Source: Melieria omissa (taxonomy: Eukaryota; Arthropoda; Insecta; Diptera; Ulidiidae). From it: 64,000 bases of DNA. The notes beneath the pieces are model-generated. The model saw only the letters and a list, made by a program, of their open reading frames with translations, made no database searches and had not been told where the DNA came from. The translations under genes were made by a program, and so were the position numbers. The stretch spans positions 89,951,648 through 90,015,647 of the forward strand of contig OZ020267.1 of the NCBI GenBank assembly GCA_963971225.1, read 5' to 3'. Of this stretch, positions 1 to 10,110 are shown piece by piece. Numbering within the stretch: the first letter of the stretch is position 1; the number at the start of each line of letters is the position of its first letter.

Positions 1-582
1 ACGTCAGGCGCTCCAGATGGACTACTTTCAACCTGGCGTTTCTGTTGCCGCAGTGTTGAACCCTGAACACAACGTCATTAATCCTGATCACGACCTTGCA
101 CGGTCCTTCCCATGACGTTTGAAGTTTTGGAGACAAACCTTTCCTACGCTGCGGGTTATAGAGCATTACCAGATCGCCTTCTTGGAACCCCGCTGTGTTA
201 GCTGTAGATCATATATGGCTTTCATCCTATCGCTGACTAGTTGGATACAGTCCCTTCTAAACTAGTGGATTTCTTCCAGCTTCGACCGCTTATTGACTGC
301 GTTATCAGTCTTAGCGCCTTCCGTCGGGCTGGCCACTCCGAACTTCAAGTCAGTAGGCAATCTCAGCTCCGTGCCGAACACTGCCCGGGCTGGAGTGAGT
401 GATGTCGTATCGTGCGGGGCTGACCTATACGCCATCAAGAACAGCGGAATATGCGTATCGCAATCCTTTTGATTCCTGCCTACTACTTTCCGCAGATATT
501 CTTCCTGCGTCCGATTGAATCGTTCCACCATGCCGTCGGACTGGGGATGCAAAGGACAGGTGCGAGTTTTCCTTATTCCTAG
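1..582 (-). pseudogene. G1 gypsy pol, integrase C-terminal part (3' end outside window)
   Basis: Minus-strand remnant of a Ty3/gypsy integrase, the DNA strand-transfer enzyme of an LTR retrotransposon. The end of the catalytic core is visible: a CPLHPQSDGMVERFNRT stretch holding the third acidic residue (E) of the D,D-E triad, followed by the region ending ARAVFGTELRLP. The frame is broken by a stop near 262-264 and drifts out of frame below that. The same protein region is better preserved in copy G2 (30121-30720), which identifies the family. The sequence runs off the left window edge, so the 3' LTR is not seen. On the right it stops exactly at the CCTAG target duplication of the BEL insertion and resumes at 12597. 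Confidence 0.85.
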
Positions 583-814
583 TGTTTCGATCGCGGCGGA
601 GCGGATAAATAAGTATACGCGGTATGGTTCGGTTTTTGTGGTGTTTATTGTTAAACGTACTAATAACAAGTGAGTGGTACACGAAACATGAAACGATACA
701 AACGGCCGAAGCCGGGGAGCAGAAAATAGGGGGAACATGAGTACAAAGGGAAAAGGAAAGATGGGGATTGGAGATGGGATCGACGGATCACTGAAGACAG
801 CACTCATCTAAACA
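583..814 (-). repeat. BEL/Pao 3' LTR
   Basis: This 232-bp LTR matches the copy at 12365-12596 with two substitutions that I can see (tatacg/tacacg and gatggg/gattgg), about 99% identity. Terminal bases are TG...CA. The flank on the left is the target duplication CCTAG. A GC-rich GGCGGCCGCGA stretch precedes it on the minus strand. Confidence 0.93.
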
Positions 815-1804
815 TCGCGGCCGCCATTGCAGATTGCAATCAAATATAGTTGTGGTTGCTCGTCCCCGCGTCCTCGGGTGTGAGGAAGAGTTGCGGCTGA
901 CGGCTGGCTGGCGGTGATACGCGGCTGACTGGCTGTACGGTGGGCTGACGGCTGTAGGGTTGTCGCCGTTCCGCGATGCCGGAGTGCTGGTGAGTGCGAT
1001 GAGGGCCTCTTCGCAGATGATGCGTGCGGACTTGCGGGGTTGTCTGGGGGGGGGCAGTTGCTGGGGTGCTTGCGCCGGATCTGCGAAAAAAGGAGATGTC
1101 AGTTGTGGGAAATGATATTGACATCGTTTGTGTGGGGTGTAAGCGATGAGGTTCGCCTGAGTTGCCGTCGGAGGAGTGACGGTGCTTGGGACAGGTCGCA
1201 CGGGAATGGCGACTGACTCGGACCCGGGATGGGTGCTCTCGAGGTCGGTTGTATAGGGGAGTGCAATGTGGAAATGCGAGGGGGCTGCAGTTTCCATCAA
1301 TTGCTGTGCATATTGACGCGTGGCGTTGAGCCAACGCTTGTGGTGTACCCCTTTTCGCGCTCTCATTGGGGGCGATAGCCATCCTGCGGGGGGCGAAACG
1401 TTTGGCAACGAAGGGGGTGTTTGCCATTTCAAGTTGGAGTGTGCAGGGATGGTGGGTTCCGCGTGATTTGCCTTTATTTCCATGGATGGAAACTCTACGG
1501 GATTGAGGGCGGCACTCACGTCAGAAAGGGCTTCCTGTGGAGTAGGAAGGTCATTTCGAAGGGCGGGACCAGTGTGCCTGTAATTTGGCAACTCGGTGAT
1601 ATGTGTCAAATGTGATGACATGGATACTGGACCGCTTAATATCCAACCGAATACTGTAAGTTGAGCAAGTAAGCTGCCACATACATTTCGGTGGAAACCT
1701 TCGAGCATGATCTGCGGGATGAGATCACTGCCAATCTCTATATCGATCTGCGCTGCCTCGAAGGGGTTGGGATCAGCGAGATCTAGCGTGGCAAAATCGT
1801 TCAA
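788..1804 (-). pseudogene. BEL/Pao protease end fused to proline-rich tail
   Basis: Open frame of 338 codons. The first 60 residues match the end of the BEL/Pao aspartic protease region (LADPNPFEAAQIDIEIGSD, then a GWILSGP motif). In complete BEL elements reverse transcriptase follows directly. Here the chain instead passes into about 250 residues of proline-, serine- and threonine-rich sequence with an RQPRKSARI patch and terminates inside the 3' LTR. The polymerase block is therefore missing, by internal deletion or because this is a non-autonomous lineage. The frame is offset from the upstream protease/gag frame (1966-2775) by a break in 1805-1965, where a stop ends the protease reading. 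The tail has no recognisable domain. Confidence 0.75.
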
Positions 1805-1908
1805 ATTGGGGTGGTTTATTTTGGACGGGGGGAGAAAGTCGTAAGCTTTTGAAGCACGATTGCTTGCACGGGGAGATTTGTGCTCGTTTTAGGGACTGCC
1901 AATGTCAA

Positions 1909-1931
1909 GAAGCATATATATATATATAGAG
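1909..1931. repeat. (TA)n microsatellite
   Basis: Short run of alternating TA inside the broken BEL protease region. It lies within the stretch where the reading frame is lost and may have contributed to the break by slippage. Confidence 0.8.
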
Positions 1932-1965
1932 TCCTAAAGCTCCGCGAGGGAGCAAAGGGCCGCAA

Positions 1966-2775
1966 TCATAGCGGAGGGCCGAAGCATATATGGTTGGCGT
2001 TTTTCACAATTTGTCCACCCATGCCCGAGATCTGGACGTTAGATTTCTCGATAGGCAATTTTAGGCGCCTCTGGACCTTCGAGGAAATGAAGGTGCGCTG
2101 AGAGCCTTGATCGATCAACGCTCGAACTCTGAACAACTTTCCAAAGTGTTTAATGGACACCAGTGCCGTAGGCAGAAGGGAGTGGGTGCTATTATTTGGT
2201 TGGAGGGCTGGTACTGGGAGCGTACTTTGCCTTAGAGATGTGCTGGGTTGCGCATCGAAATGGAGAGAATGAGTGATGGAGTTGTTGCTCGGTTTTGGGA
2301 TAACCGTTGAGACCAGAGAAGTGGTCGAAGGTGATCGATTGGGGGATTTAGTGAGTTGCGTTTTGCCTTTGGGGAGATGAAGCAAAGAGTGATGCTTTTT
2401 CCGGCAGTAAACGCATGTAAAATTGCTTGTACAGTCCTGAATTAGGTGAGATGTAGCAAGACATTTTACACAGATTTCATGCTTTTTCACATATGCTAAT
2501 CGACTTTGGGGTTTGAGCCTTTTAAAGCTTTGGCAAGTCCGTACGGAATGATTTGCGCTGCAGAGATTGCACGCGAAGTCCTTTTTCACTTCAGTGTGAA
2601 GATTTAGAGATCTGTGGGCCCGATTTGTGAGGACATTGGAAGATGAGGGTTGTGGTTTAGACTTGGTAGGCCGAAAGAAATTCAGCCGTTCCACTATCTC
2701 GTATCTGCAGGTCAGAAATTCGTTCATTTGTGACCAGGGGGCAGATCCTTCCGGGATGTCAATGACTGCTCCCAT
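1966..2775 (-). pseudogene. BEL/Pao gag zinc knuckles and protease start
   Basis: This 269-residue frame holds the nucleocapsid-like end of BEL Gag and the start of the protease. Two Cys/His clusters are visible at about residues 89-101 (CNLCSANHSVRTC) and 122-143 (CVKCLATSHLIQDC, then CVYC). They are followed by a basic, serine-rich linker and the protease active-site motif LIDQGSQRTFIS, the DQG form usual in BEL/Pao. The upstream gag frame (2724-3734) overlaps it in another phase. The phase change falls at a five-G run (2737-2741), so this is a probable one-base indel or assembly error. The reading ends at a stop at 1966-1968 before the protease is complete. Confidence 0.85.
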
Positions 2776-3734
2776 AAAGCTAAGGTTGCTTCAGGCAATT
2801 TGGTAGAGCATATATATACCAGCAGCGGATCCCAATTGTCAGTGTCTACGGCCTGAGACTTGAGAATAGACAGACAATTGTTTACAGAATTCTGGATCCG
2901 CTGTAGTGCCTCACTATTTTCGGTGTGGGCAGGAGTGATATTCAATAGAGATAGAATTGGGTTGTCAACGAGGATGCGCTTGTTCTCATAGCGGGATCTT
3001 AGAGCTTCCCACGCGAGTCCGAAATTTGCATCGGTAAGTGCGTATTGTTTAACAATAGCACCAGCTTGGCCTTGCGTTTTGTATCGGAGGTGATACAATT
3101 TTTGGGCTGGAGTGAGCTGGGTGTGGTTAATGTATACCGCAGTAAACATGTCCCGAAAGGACGGCCACTGCTCATAGCCCCCGAAGAATGTTTCGGTGTC
3201 GCAAGGAGGAACTTGGAGACAAATGTAGGAAGTATTTGCTGGTTCTAGGGGTTGAACCGGTTCCATACGCGTAGCAGGCTGGGGGGACTAAGATTGGAGC
3301 ATCTTAATGATGTCCAACATCTTTGCCATGCACAACTCGTATTGGTCTGTGCAGGCGTCGATCTTTTGCCTAGCCGACTCTTTAAAACCGTCGGGCTGGC
3401 TGTTGTCCTCAGCAAGGAAGACTGCCTGATGTGCGCGTATTAGCCTCTCCCATTGGGCTTGCAGATTTTTCTGCTTAATTTGGACCAGTGATGTGGTCAA
3501 ATCCTCAATGGGAGTCGATGCAAATTGTGTGCATAATTGCACGAGTCTCTCGGACTCAAAACCAAATGTGGCAACACTGGGATCGGTTGCTTTGGGACTA
3601 GGAGGCTTGGAGCGAGTTTTGAGTGCCTCGCGAGTGACAGGAACTGTCAAATGTGCCGCAGTCGACTTTGAACATCTTGGAGAAGGAGACTCCGTTTTGT
3701 TTATTTGACGCTTAGGGGATCGCTCAACAGGCAT
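2724..3734 (-). pseudogene. BEL/Pao gag, N-terminal and capsid region, one in-frame stop
   Basis: Gag starts at an ATG at 3732-3734 and reads basic, low-complexity sequence with the motif LTTSLVQIKQKNLQAQWERL, typical of BEL Gag N-termini. A TAG at 3288-3290 interrupts it. The same frame resumes without a shift and reads the conserved Gag core: ETFFGGYEQWPSFRDMF, then LTPAQKLYHLRYKTQGQA and FGLAWEALRSRYEN. The frame ends at 2724-2726 in a G-run-associated break. The in-frame TAG, if real, would allow only readthrough expression of the core. Confidence 0.85.
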
Positions 3735-4045
3735 TTTAATGGCTTAAAAAAGCTCGAAAGGGGTTGGAAATTCATTTGAATATTAATATTAGGCTTATGG
3801 GAAATAAACCTGAAGTATTACCGCGTCCGCGCGAACTATAATTCAGAATTGGAGAAATATAGACGAAAGTGTAAAAAATTTCAATACGAATTTGTATTTC
3901 TGTTGAGGATAGAAGTTTACAACTGTGTGTAAACGCGTCGAGAAATTGGTATATATAAATTGGGAAAAAACGAGAAATATGTAAATATGAATGGGGGAAA
4001 TTATTATTAAACACCAAATTTTGTTTATATGTAGTCAAATATGTA

Positions 4046-4545
4046 AGTTATGGTTCTAAAGGGAACCGGTTCAAAAAAGTATCAAGTCGGGCAGCCACCA
4101 ACAAGGCTGCACCGATCTTGTTCAATCAAACACCGCGATTATCCACGTTATAAACTTTATTCTGCTCCGATCGAGCTCTAGACTAAAAGTGAGTACAATG
4201 TGTTGCTTAAGCCTACTCGTAACCTATGTCCGGCACCGCTCCCATGGTGACGGCGATTCGCTGAGGTAGGCGATCCCACGGTGGACGCGGCGCGTGTGCT
4301 GTGTCAGCGCCTTGGCGTGCTGGTGTGGCGTAGCGAGGATCAGGTTGCAGCTCGAAGAGCGCTGACCATACACGCTGCCGAGGTCGCTGGTCACGTTGCT
4401 GCGCGCGTGTGGTAAGCAGCGCGGGAAAGTGCTGGCGTTGCATATTGCCGAGGTCGCTGGTCACGTTGCTGCGCGCGTGTGGTACGCAGCGCGGGAAAGT
4501 GCTGGCGTTGCATATTAGTTGGCCAGTGGTGGCCCCGTGCTAACT
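4046..4545 (-). repeat. Errantivirus 3' LTR
   Basis: 500-bp LTR, AGTTA...TAACT. It contains a perfect or near-perfect 70-bp direct duplication (4377-4446 and 4447-4516, beginning gccgaggtcgctggtcacgt), also present in the other LTR. A G-rich polypurine tract (GAAGGGGGGGC on the minus strand, 4546-4556) directly abuts it, as expected for plus-strand priming. The env stop codon lies inside this LTR. Confidence 0.94.
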
Positions 4546-5999
4546 GCCCCCCCTTCAAAAGTCTGCGTCCCGCTGACTATGGTTGCCAGAGGATGTTGCG
4601 TGGCAGCTTGGGCTCCCGCTGGTTCCTGGAGTGGCGGGATGCCCGTCTTCATCGTTAGTCTTCGCCAAAAGAGGTATGCCAAGCAAGCCATTACTGAAAA
4701 GATCAGAGAATCTGCAACGACAGAAAGGTTAGTCATATTCTTCAGGTGCCCCATGTATTTGAAGTTTTGTAAGTGGCCCTCGTGCACATATTCTAAGGTT
4801 GGTTTTAGACCGCGATTCGTTATGTTGTGGAGGACTGGCGGTAGTGCCAAGAGTCTTGTCACGGATCTGCTAGAATAAGTCTCGTTTCCCAACTCGATGG
4901 TTTCGTTGTTTAGCTGGATGACGAAGGTTCCCTCCAATAATTTGGTATAATTTTCTGCCCTGATGGTTCCCCTGAAATTGGTGAGAAATAGTGTGTTGTC
5001 GTCTATCGTCTCGATCACCTCCTTGTCGCTGGGTACGTAGTGGCATTCAGCGTCGCCTCCTTTAATCACTCGTGGCAGGCAGCTATCTTCGGGCAGCACT
5101 TCTATCTCCTCGGGGTAGCAGATCGTTGAATTGCTGATGTGTGTGCACGTTCCGGTGATGCCGAACGTTTCTCTTTGGTTAACCAGCATCTTGGTATAAT
5201 TGAGAGCTAGTTGTTTGCCCTCTGAGATGGTGGCTCTTGTTGTTAGAAGATGATACCTTTCGTTCTTGGTTTTCGGCAGTGAGAGCACATACAGCAGCAG
5301 CGTACCGTTCGTGTAGACTGAAGGCTTCCCATACTCGATAGCTTCAATCGCGTTCTGGTACGGCAACGTCTCTATTTCCGATATAACTTGATTGATCTCT
5401 TCCTTGTCGAGGAGGTTAGTGTTCACGATCCCGTTCTTTGCCATTTGGCATGCCCTTACGACTTCATCTACCTGTTCTTTTAGTATAAGCACCTTACTCA
5501 TAATGTTGCGTCCTGGCTCCATCGTTTCTACGTATTTTGAAACGTTGTTGACCTTCGTTATCATTTCGTTAACCTTGGCTATGACATCACTCGTGGCTTC
5601 CAAGATGCCATTATTGATTTTGTATTGCTGATTGTTGTTCTCCCAGATTTCTTTCTCTGAATTCAGCACCTGATTCCAATCGGTGGCATCGGGTGAACCA
5701 GCTATCCATTTCCACGCAGCTCCCAGCCAGTCAATGGAGCGAGTCTTCCTCTTGCTGCTGCGAAGTTCGTCAAGGCGGTCATTAATTTGGTTTACGTAGT
5801 AGTCAAAAATAGCCTTGTCTTCTGTGCTCCTCAGCGCGTCTTGGGCCACCGCAGTAATCTTCTTTGCCGCTTCCTTAAGGGATCCTGTATTGATGACGTG
5901 CACCATTTTGAAATGCCCACTGATGACCCATGCGTTCCCGTGTTGAATCGTCACCACAGGCGCCTTGTAGTTGAATATCCGGACGCCATTTGCCACCAT
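4515..5999 (-). CDS. env: Errantivirus Env (F-type fusion glycoprotein), apparently uninterrupted
   Basis: A 494-residue uninterrupted frame with the hallmarks of insect errantivirus envelope proteins, which are homologous to baculovirus F proteins. A furin-type basic site KRKTR lies at residues 83-87, followed immediately by a hydrophobic, glycine/alanine-containing putative fusion segment (about 88-103). A long helical, coiled-coil-like region runs over 110-215. About eight N-glycosylation sequons fall between residues 230 and 425. A cysteine-rich stretch occupies 284-320 and a single membrane anchor about 427-446, followed by a short cytoplasmic tail. The stop is inside the 3' LTR, a usual arrangement. 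No clear signal peptide follows the first ATG, so the true start may be supplied by a spliced subgenomic RNA. Product would act in the membrane and, in relatives, allows cell-to-cell spread. Confidence 0.88.
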   Translation of the reverse strand: MVANGVRIFNYKAPVVTIQHGNAWVISGHFKMVHVINTGSLKEAAKKITAVAQDALRSTEDKAIFDYYVNQINDRLDELRSSKRKTRSIDWLGAAWKWIAGSPDATDWNQVLNSEKEIWENNNQQYKINNGILEATSDVIAKVNEMITKVNNVSKYVETMEPGRNIMSKVLILKEQVDEVVRACQMAKNGIVNTNLLDKEEINQVISEIETLPYQNAIEAIEYGKPSVYTNGTLLLYVLSLPKTKNERYHLLTTRATISEGKQLALNYTKMLVNQRETFGITGTCTHISNSTICYPEEIEVLPEDSCLPRVIKGGDAECHYVPSDKEVIETIDDNTLFLTNFRGTIRAENYTKLLEGTFVIQLNNETIELGNETYSSRSVTRLLALPPVLHNITNRGLKPTLEYVHEGHLQNFKYMGHLKNMTNLSVVADSLIFSVMACLAYLFWRRLTMKTGIPPLQEPAGAQAATQHPLATIVSGTQTFEGGAVSTGPPLAN

Positions 6000-6320
6000 C
6001 AGGAGGTGTAGTAACCTAGCTTAGGATAGTTGTTTAGGTGTAAAATTTGTTAAGACTTATCTGTTAATGTGTTAACTAGTTAGTTAAAAAATTTGTATTA
6101 GTTTCCTTAACAAGTGGTTACCTTTTTGTAGTTAGTGGGAATTGGTATAAGGTATTTTAATATTACAAAATATAATATAGGATAATGATCTGGAGGTCCA
6201 GTAACGTATTCTAGGTAGTTATGCACCTATTTTCCTTTTTGTTTAATTAACATTATTTCTTTTCTTTTTTCTTTTTATTTTATTTTTATATATATTCTAT
6301 GCTCATGGTACCATTCTGTC

Positions 6321-6391
6321 GTTCCCAAACGGGGAATTGAGCCCCAATACCTGGGTTCTTCTTGCCAGGTATCTGCCATATTTGTTGGGAC
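6321..6391 (-). other. tRNA-like fold inside errantivirus
   Basis: On the minus (element RNA-sense) strand 71 nt can be drawn as a degenerate cloverleaf. Acceptor-like TCCCAA/TTGGGA lies at the two ends. An 8-bp stem ATACCTGG/CCAGGTAT sits in the anticodon-arm position, and a T-arm-like GGGG-CTCAATT-CCCC hairpin follows. There is no convincing D arm and the loop of the central arm is too long for a functional tRNA. The surrounding 6012-6840 region is AT-rich with no coding potential. Confidence 0.4.
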
Positions 6392-6847
6392 TTGGGTCTG
6401 CGACGGGTGTGTGATAACATTGTTTCTTTTTTTCCTTTTTGATTTTAACAGTATTCATGATACTTCAATAATTTTTTGTACATCTTAATTTTCTATTTTT
6501 ACTAAAAAAACTTGTTCTCTTTTTTTTTTGATTGTTTCTTGACGGTATGTAAAAAGCATATCTCTTTCTTGTGTGTGAGTGTATATTTTGTGCGGTTTTA
6601 CGTGCAGTTGTATTTTGTGTGCTGGTGCAAATATGTGCTGGTGCAAGTGCTTATGTGATTGAATTTATCGCATTTCATGCTATACTTATATTGTTATGTA
6701 TATTCTAGTATATAAGATATTTATTGATTGATTTACTGACGTACTTCAGCATACAAGATTGCTGATTGTATTTTATGTGGTCTTTACTAATTTATAAAAT
6801 TTCTTTTATATTTTAATTGCATATATTTTTTCATATTTTATGTTATT

Positions 6848-7126
6848 TTATTTTTTTGGAGTGCAACTCTTGATATGGGCCTTGTGAATTCTTCTTCCAC
6901 TTTCCGTCGTTACTGTCACCCTATTGTCTTTAGATACTATCTCTTTACGGTACAATGGTTTGTTTTTCCCTTTTATTGTCTTGATTGCTACGAAAATTTC
7001 CTCGCCCTTCCTATATGTTCTTGGTTTTGACCTTCTTGCATTTCTGCGTGTGTTCTGCAGTCGGAGGTTTTTTCGAATAAGCTCCCTTAAATCATTGTTT
7101 ACCTTTTGTTTTCTAATTATCGGCAC
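6848..7126 (-). pseudogene. Errantivirus integrase C-terminal fragment
   Basis: A 92-residue basic fragment whose second half (KNKPLYRKEIVSKDNRVTV, then GRRIHKAHIKS) resembles the basic chromatin/DNA-binding tail of errantivirus integrase. A diverged second version of the same tail ends the 7387-7983 frame, so this region seems duplicated or recombined. There is no catalytic core. Confidence 0.6.
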
Positions 7127-7240
7127 TTCACTCAGATGACATTGGAAAGCTCGCGTTGTTCCCTTTTAGCCAAAAGCGTTAATAATTGCAAATGGCCTAC
7201 TCATGGCACGAGTGATTTCACGTCAGTTGAAGACATAGTC

Positions 7241-7361
7241 CTCCTGGTGGAGTTGAACCACTTCGATTGTTCGCCACTCGGACCACCGAGTTAACTGGAA
7301 TTGAACCAATCTGGCTTGATCGACTACAAACGAATTTGTACCCAGACCGCTGGGGCACAAG
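7241..7361 (-). other. Cluster of tRNA-arm-like hairpins inside errantivirus
   Basis: Five consecutive stem-loops on the element's RNA-sense strand, in order: CCCAG-cggt-CTGGG (7341-7354, D-arm-like), TACAAA-ttcg-TTTGTA (7325-7340), TTGG-TTCAATT-CCAG (7295-7309, T-arm-like), CTCGG-tggt-CCGAG (7277-7290, D-arm-like) and GTGG-TTCAACT-CCAC (7247-7261, T-arm-like). The two T-arm-like elements contain B-box-type GGTTCAAYTCC. Acceptor stems are missing and the second set is too short, so these are not functional tRNA genes by eye. Confidence 0.45.
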
Positions 7362-7386
7362 GATCTATGCATGAGTTATGTGCTCT

Positions 7387-7983
7387 TTACCGATGTTGTT
7401 TCTTATTGGTCGTCAGACATTTCTTATGTCGGATTTGTGGAATTTTTTTCCCACTTTGCGTGGTTACTGTGGCATTTCTATTTTCATTGACAGTTTCTTT
7501 CTTGTACAGCGGCTTCTGCTTGCTTTTTATCTGTTTGTTAGCAATAAAACAAAAATAAACAGGAGTTGGGTAAGATGACGTTGCAAACGATGTTTCTGGA
7601 TAGCACTGATTGAAATTGTAAATTTTCGCAGTCGGCTGCTGATAACGTAACTCTGGGACAGGGTGATGTTGTCGGCTGAACTGTTGAGGATTATGAATTT
7701 TGTTACGAGAAGCAAAACCTGAATGACAGGGGTAGACAGTCTTATTCAAAGATTTCTGGGGAACAAGGTTATGCCTTGTTGCGACTAGCTGATCAACGTC
7801 TCTTGAATTTGCTATATGTGTAAAAGTAGGGCCATATAGTTCAGAGGCATGACGAAATGAAAATATTTTTGAAAGAATTTCGTAACGATTGATATTAAAA
7901 TCACGCTCCATGCATTCATACGGCAAATCTCGGCCATGATGTTTCTCTATAGCCACAGCCAATTTTTTCAAAATTTGTAACAT
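7387..7983 (-). pseudogene. Errantivirus residual pol frame, mostly unrecognised
   Basis: A 198-residue frame between gag and the tRNA-like cluster. The last 35 residues (KQKPLYKKETVNENRNATV and onward) are a diverged copy of the integrase tail seen at 6848-7126. The remainder I do not recognise. Just upstream (about 7990-8100, minus strand) one frame shows a LDFLIDT motif that looks like the start of the aspartic protease, cut off by a deletion. The interval thus appears to be protease start joined to integrase end, with everything between removed. Confidence 0.45.
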
Positions 7984-8127
7984 AACTCTCTGAGCATCCT
8001 CTTCAGGAATTTTTCCGATATATTGTCGGCATTGCCGTATCTATCAGAAAATCCAAAGTTTCCCCGTTCTTGCACGGTTTCGAGATGTAGGGTACACTCG
8101 AAATTCGTTCCCCCCGAGTTTGTCCGT

Positions 8128-9426
8128 CTAAATGAAAAACGCAGGGGGATGATCCCCTAAAAAATCCTGATCATCATCTAGGGTTCCAATATTAGTGTCC
8201 TCCTGTGTGTGTTGACTTAGATTTTCCTCTTCGGCTAACGCTTCGAGGTTGAACAGCCGCTGCTGTTTTTGTGGGAAGTTTGCAGAGGCCGCGCGCCTCT
8301 TAAACGGATTCATATTATTGGTGTCGGGTCGATTCATATAATTTACCCGCTTGGACTGGATCGACCTGTCCACATCCATTTTTTCTTGTGGCTTAGGGCC
8401 CGTCGGTCTGGGAGGTGGAGTAGACTCCATGCTTCCATTTCCCGTGTATCTATTATTTTCAAAGATTGGAGGCATGTCGCGGTAGTTTAATTTTCCCCCA
8501 TAATCGCTGGGAAACTTATATTGTCTTCGGGGCAGTGGCGGTACCTGATCTGATCCGAAATTTCTGTTCAGAGGAACCGTGACCCTGTTTGTGCTTGCGG
8601 TATGAATAATGTTGTTTCGTATTGTTAAATTCTGCATATCCAAGCATGCAGAGTACGCTTCCGGCAAGGTCTTCGGTTTCTGTACTATAAGCATGCGTGA
8701 CAAGTCGGTGTTCAACCCCCTTATGAAAACGTCCAGAGCTCGGTTCCGGTATGTCTCTATTAGTGCGTTCATTGTCTCTTCGGAGTATGTCTCGCTTTTT
8801 ATTTTATTAATAATCAATTAAAATTGATGGTTTACGGTCGCATAGAACTCGTCCAGCCTACTTCCTCTTTGCGAGAGTTGGTTTAGCTGGTGTTCCAACG
8901 TCCGTATGTCCCTTTTGTCGGCGTAATGAAGAGACAATACCCGTTTTATTTCCTGCCAGTCCGCGTCGAACACGTTGTACGACACCAGCGCTGTGTCGGC
9001 ACTACCCCTCACTTTTTGGCGGATATGTTGGAGGATTGCCCGGTAGATGGGCTTTCCCCGTACGATTTCATAGTCCTTTAGAATATTTTCCACGCTGTGC
9101 ACCCACGACACATAGCATACAGGGTTTCCGTCAAAAGTTTGAAGTTCCTTCACACAGTCAGGGAGTCGAGCGATCTCTTTGAGTTCCTGTTCATTTTGAG
9201 GTCCGCATAAGGTGGTCAGCTCCGCGCCAGGTTGTGGTTGTGATTCTCCTCGCTCAATCTGGAGAAGTCTCCCCTCAATTCCTTGAAGCGTTGCTCCTAA
9301 TAAGCCCCTGTTATCTAGCCTATCTTGTTCGACCCTGGATAGTCGTCCCTCTATACCCCTTAGCTGTTCTAACATCCTGTTGACCGCTCCGGTCAATTCG
9401 GTCAAAGAGGTTCTCATCTCGTCCAT
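8128..9426 (-). pseudogene. gag: Errantivirus gag, one in-frame stop
   Basis: A Gag-like frame starting at the ATG 9424-9426. A coiled-coil-like N-terminus (about residues 1-60, with two IEGRL repeats) is followed by the errantivirus capsid core: LQTFDGNPVCYVSWVHSVEN, AILQHIRQKVRGSADTAL and WQEIKRVLSLHYADKRDI. A TAA at 8818-8820 interrupts the frame after about 202 codons. The same frame continues to 8128 through RALDVFIRGLN, a proline-rich segment and an acidic tail ending DDDQDFLGDHPPAFF. No zinc knuckle is present, as is usual for errantiviruses. Role in relatives: cytoplasmic particle formation. Confidence 0.8.
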
Positions 9427-10093
9427 CGTCGGTCAGTTGGAAGAAAAATTCACTCACCTGTTATTTTCCTGTGACTCTAGTCCTTGTGTTGCCTCCGTAT
9501 ATATCCTTTTACTAGCACTTGGCACTCACTTCGCACTTACTTTGCACGCACTGCACACTTTTCAATGATTAGTATTTTTTTATTTTTATTTTTTTCTTTC
9601 CTTGGTTTGGCTGTATGCGCACACTGCACACTTCAATGATTTCTCTTTAGAAAACATTTTTTTAACTTTTTGCTTTTGCTAATTTTTTGTTTAAACAAAA
9701 TTTTTTGTTATATGTTTTGTCGTTTATTCGAATTTTAATTCGATGTAAGTTTACTTGTTGTCCTTTTACTCACCCTAAGATGAGCATTGAAGGCTTTAGT
9801 TAGTTATCAGGTCGTTGGCGAAATGAAATACAATTTTTTTAAGACTGGAGGGTCCCGTGGGAATCGCAGCCTTAGTGTTCACCAACGCCTTTTTTGTTTA
9901 TGTGCGGGCACCGCCTGGAAGGGTCGTGTTGTCCTGTTTAGTTGTCTGCGTTAACGGATTATTTGCGGACAACCTACTGAGGCACGACTGGCTTCACGTA
10001 CCGGCTCACTATCGCTTAACGCTTGAGTCGTCCGGAGGATATACGCCGACTCCTTGGGGGAAGCTTGCGAAAAGTGAACTTGTGGTAAGGTGG
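9427..10093 (-). other. Errantivirus leader, non-coding
   Basis: Untranslated region between primer site and gag, T-rich on the + strand. I see no coding potential or strong structure, apart from a short repeated TTTGCACGCACTGCACACTT-like word around 9537-9560 and 9610-9632. Confidence 0.6.
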
Positions 10094-10110
10094 TCCCTGC
10101 TCGGGCGCCA
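10094..10110 (-). promoter_or_regulatory. Errantivirus primer-binding site (tRNA-Lys type)
   Basis: The minus strand reads TGGCGCCCGAGCAGGGA directly after the 5' LTR. It is nearly complementary to the 3' end of a lysine tRNA, including CCA, and shares its first base with the LTR end. Lysine tRNA priming is usual for the gypsy group. Confidence 0.85.

Noticed and set aside
262..807. A single 181-codon protein
   Set aside because: The frame crosses the junction of two elements (BEL LTR and G1 integrase). The N-terminal half is LTR sequence.
788..840. BEL protein end as an env gene
   Set aside because: The proline-rich tail has no signal peptide, cleavage site or membrane segment.
7241..7361. 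Functional tRNA genes
   Set aside because: T-arm and D-arm-like hairpins exist but acceptor stems are missing and arm spacing is wrong. Kept only as tRNA-like.
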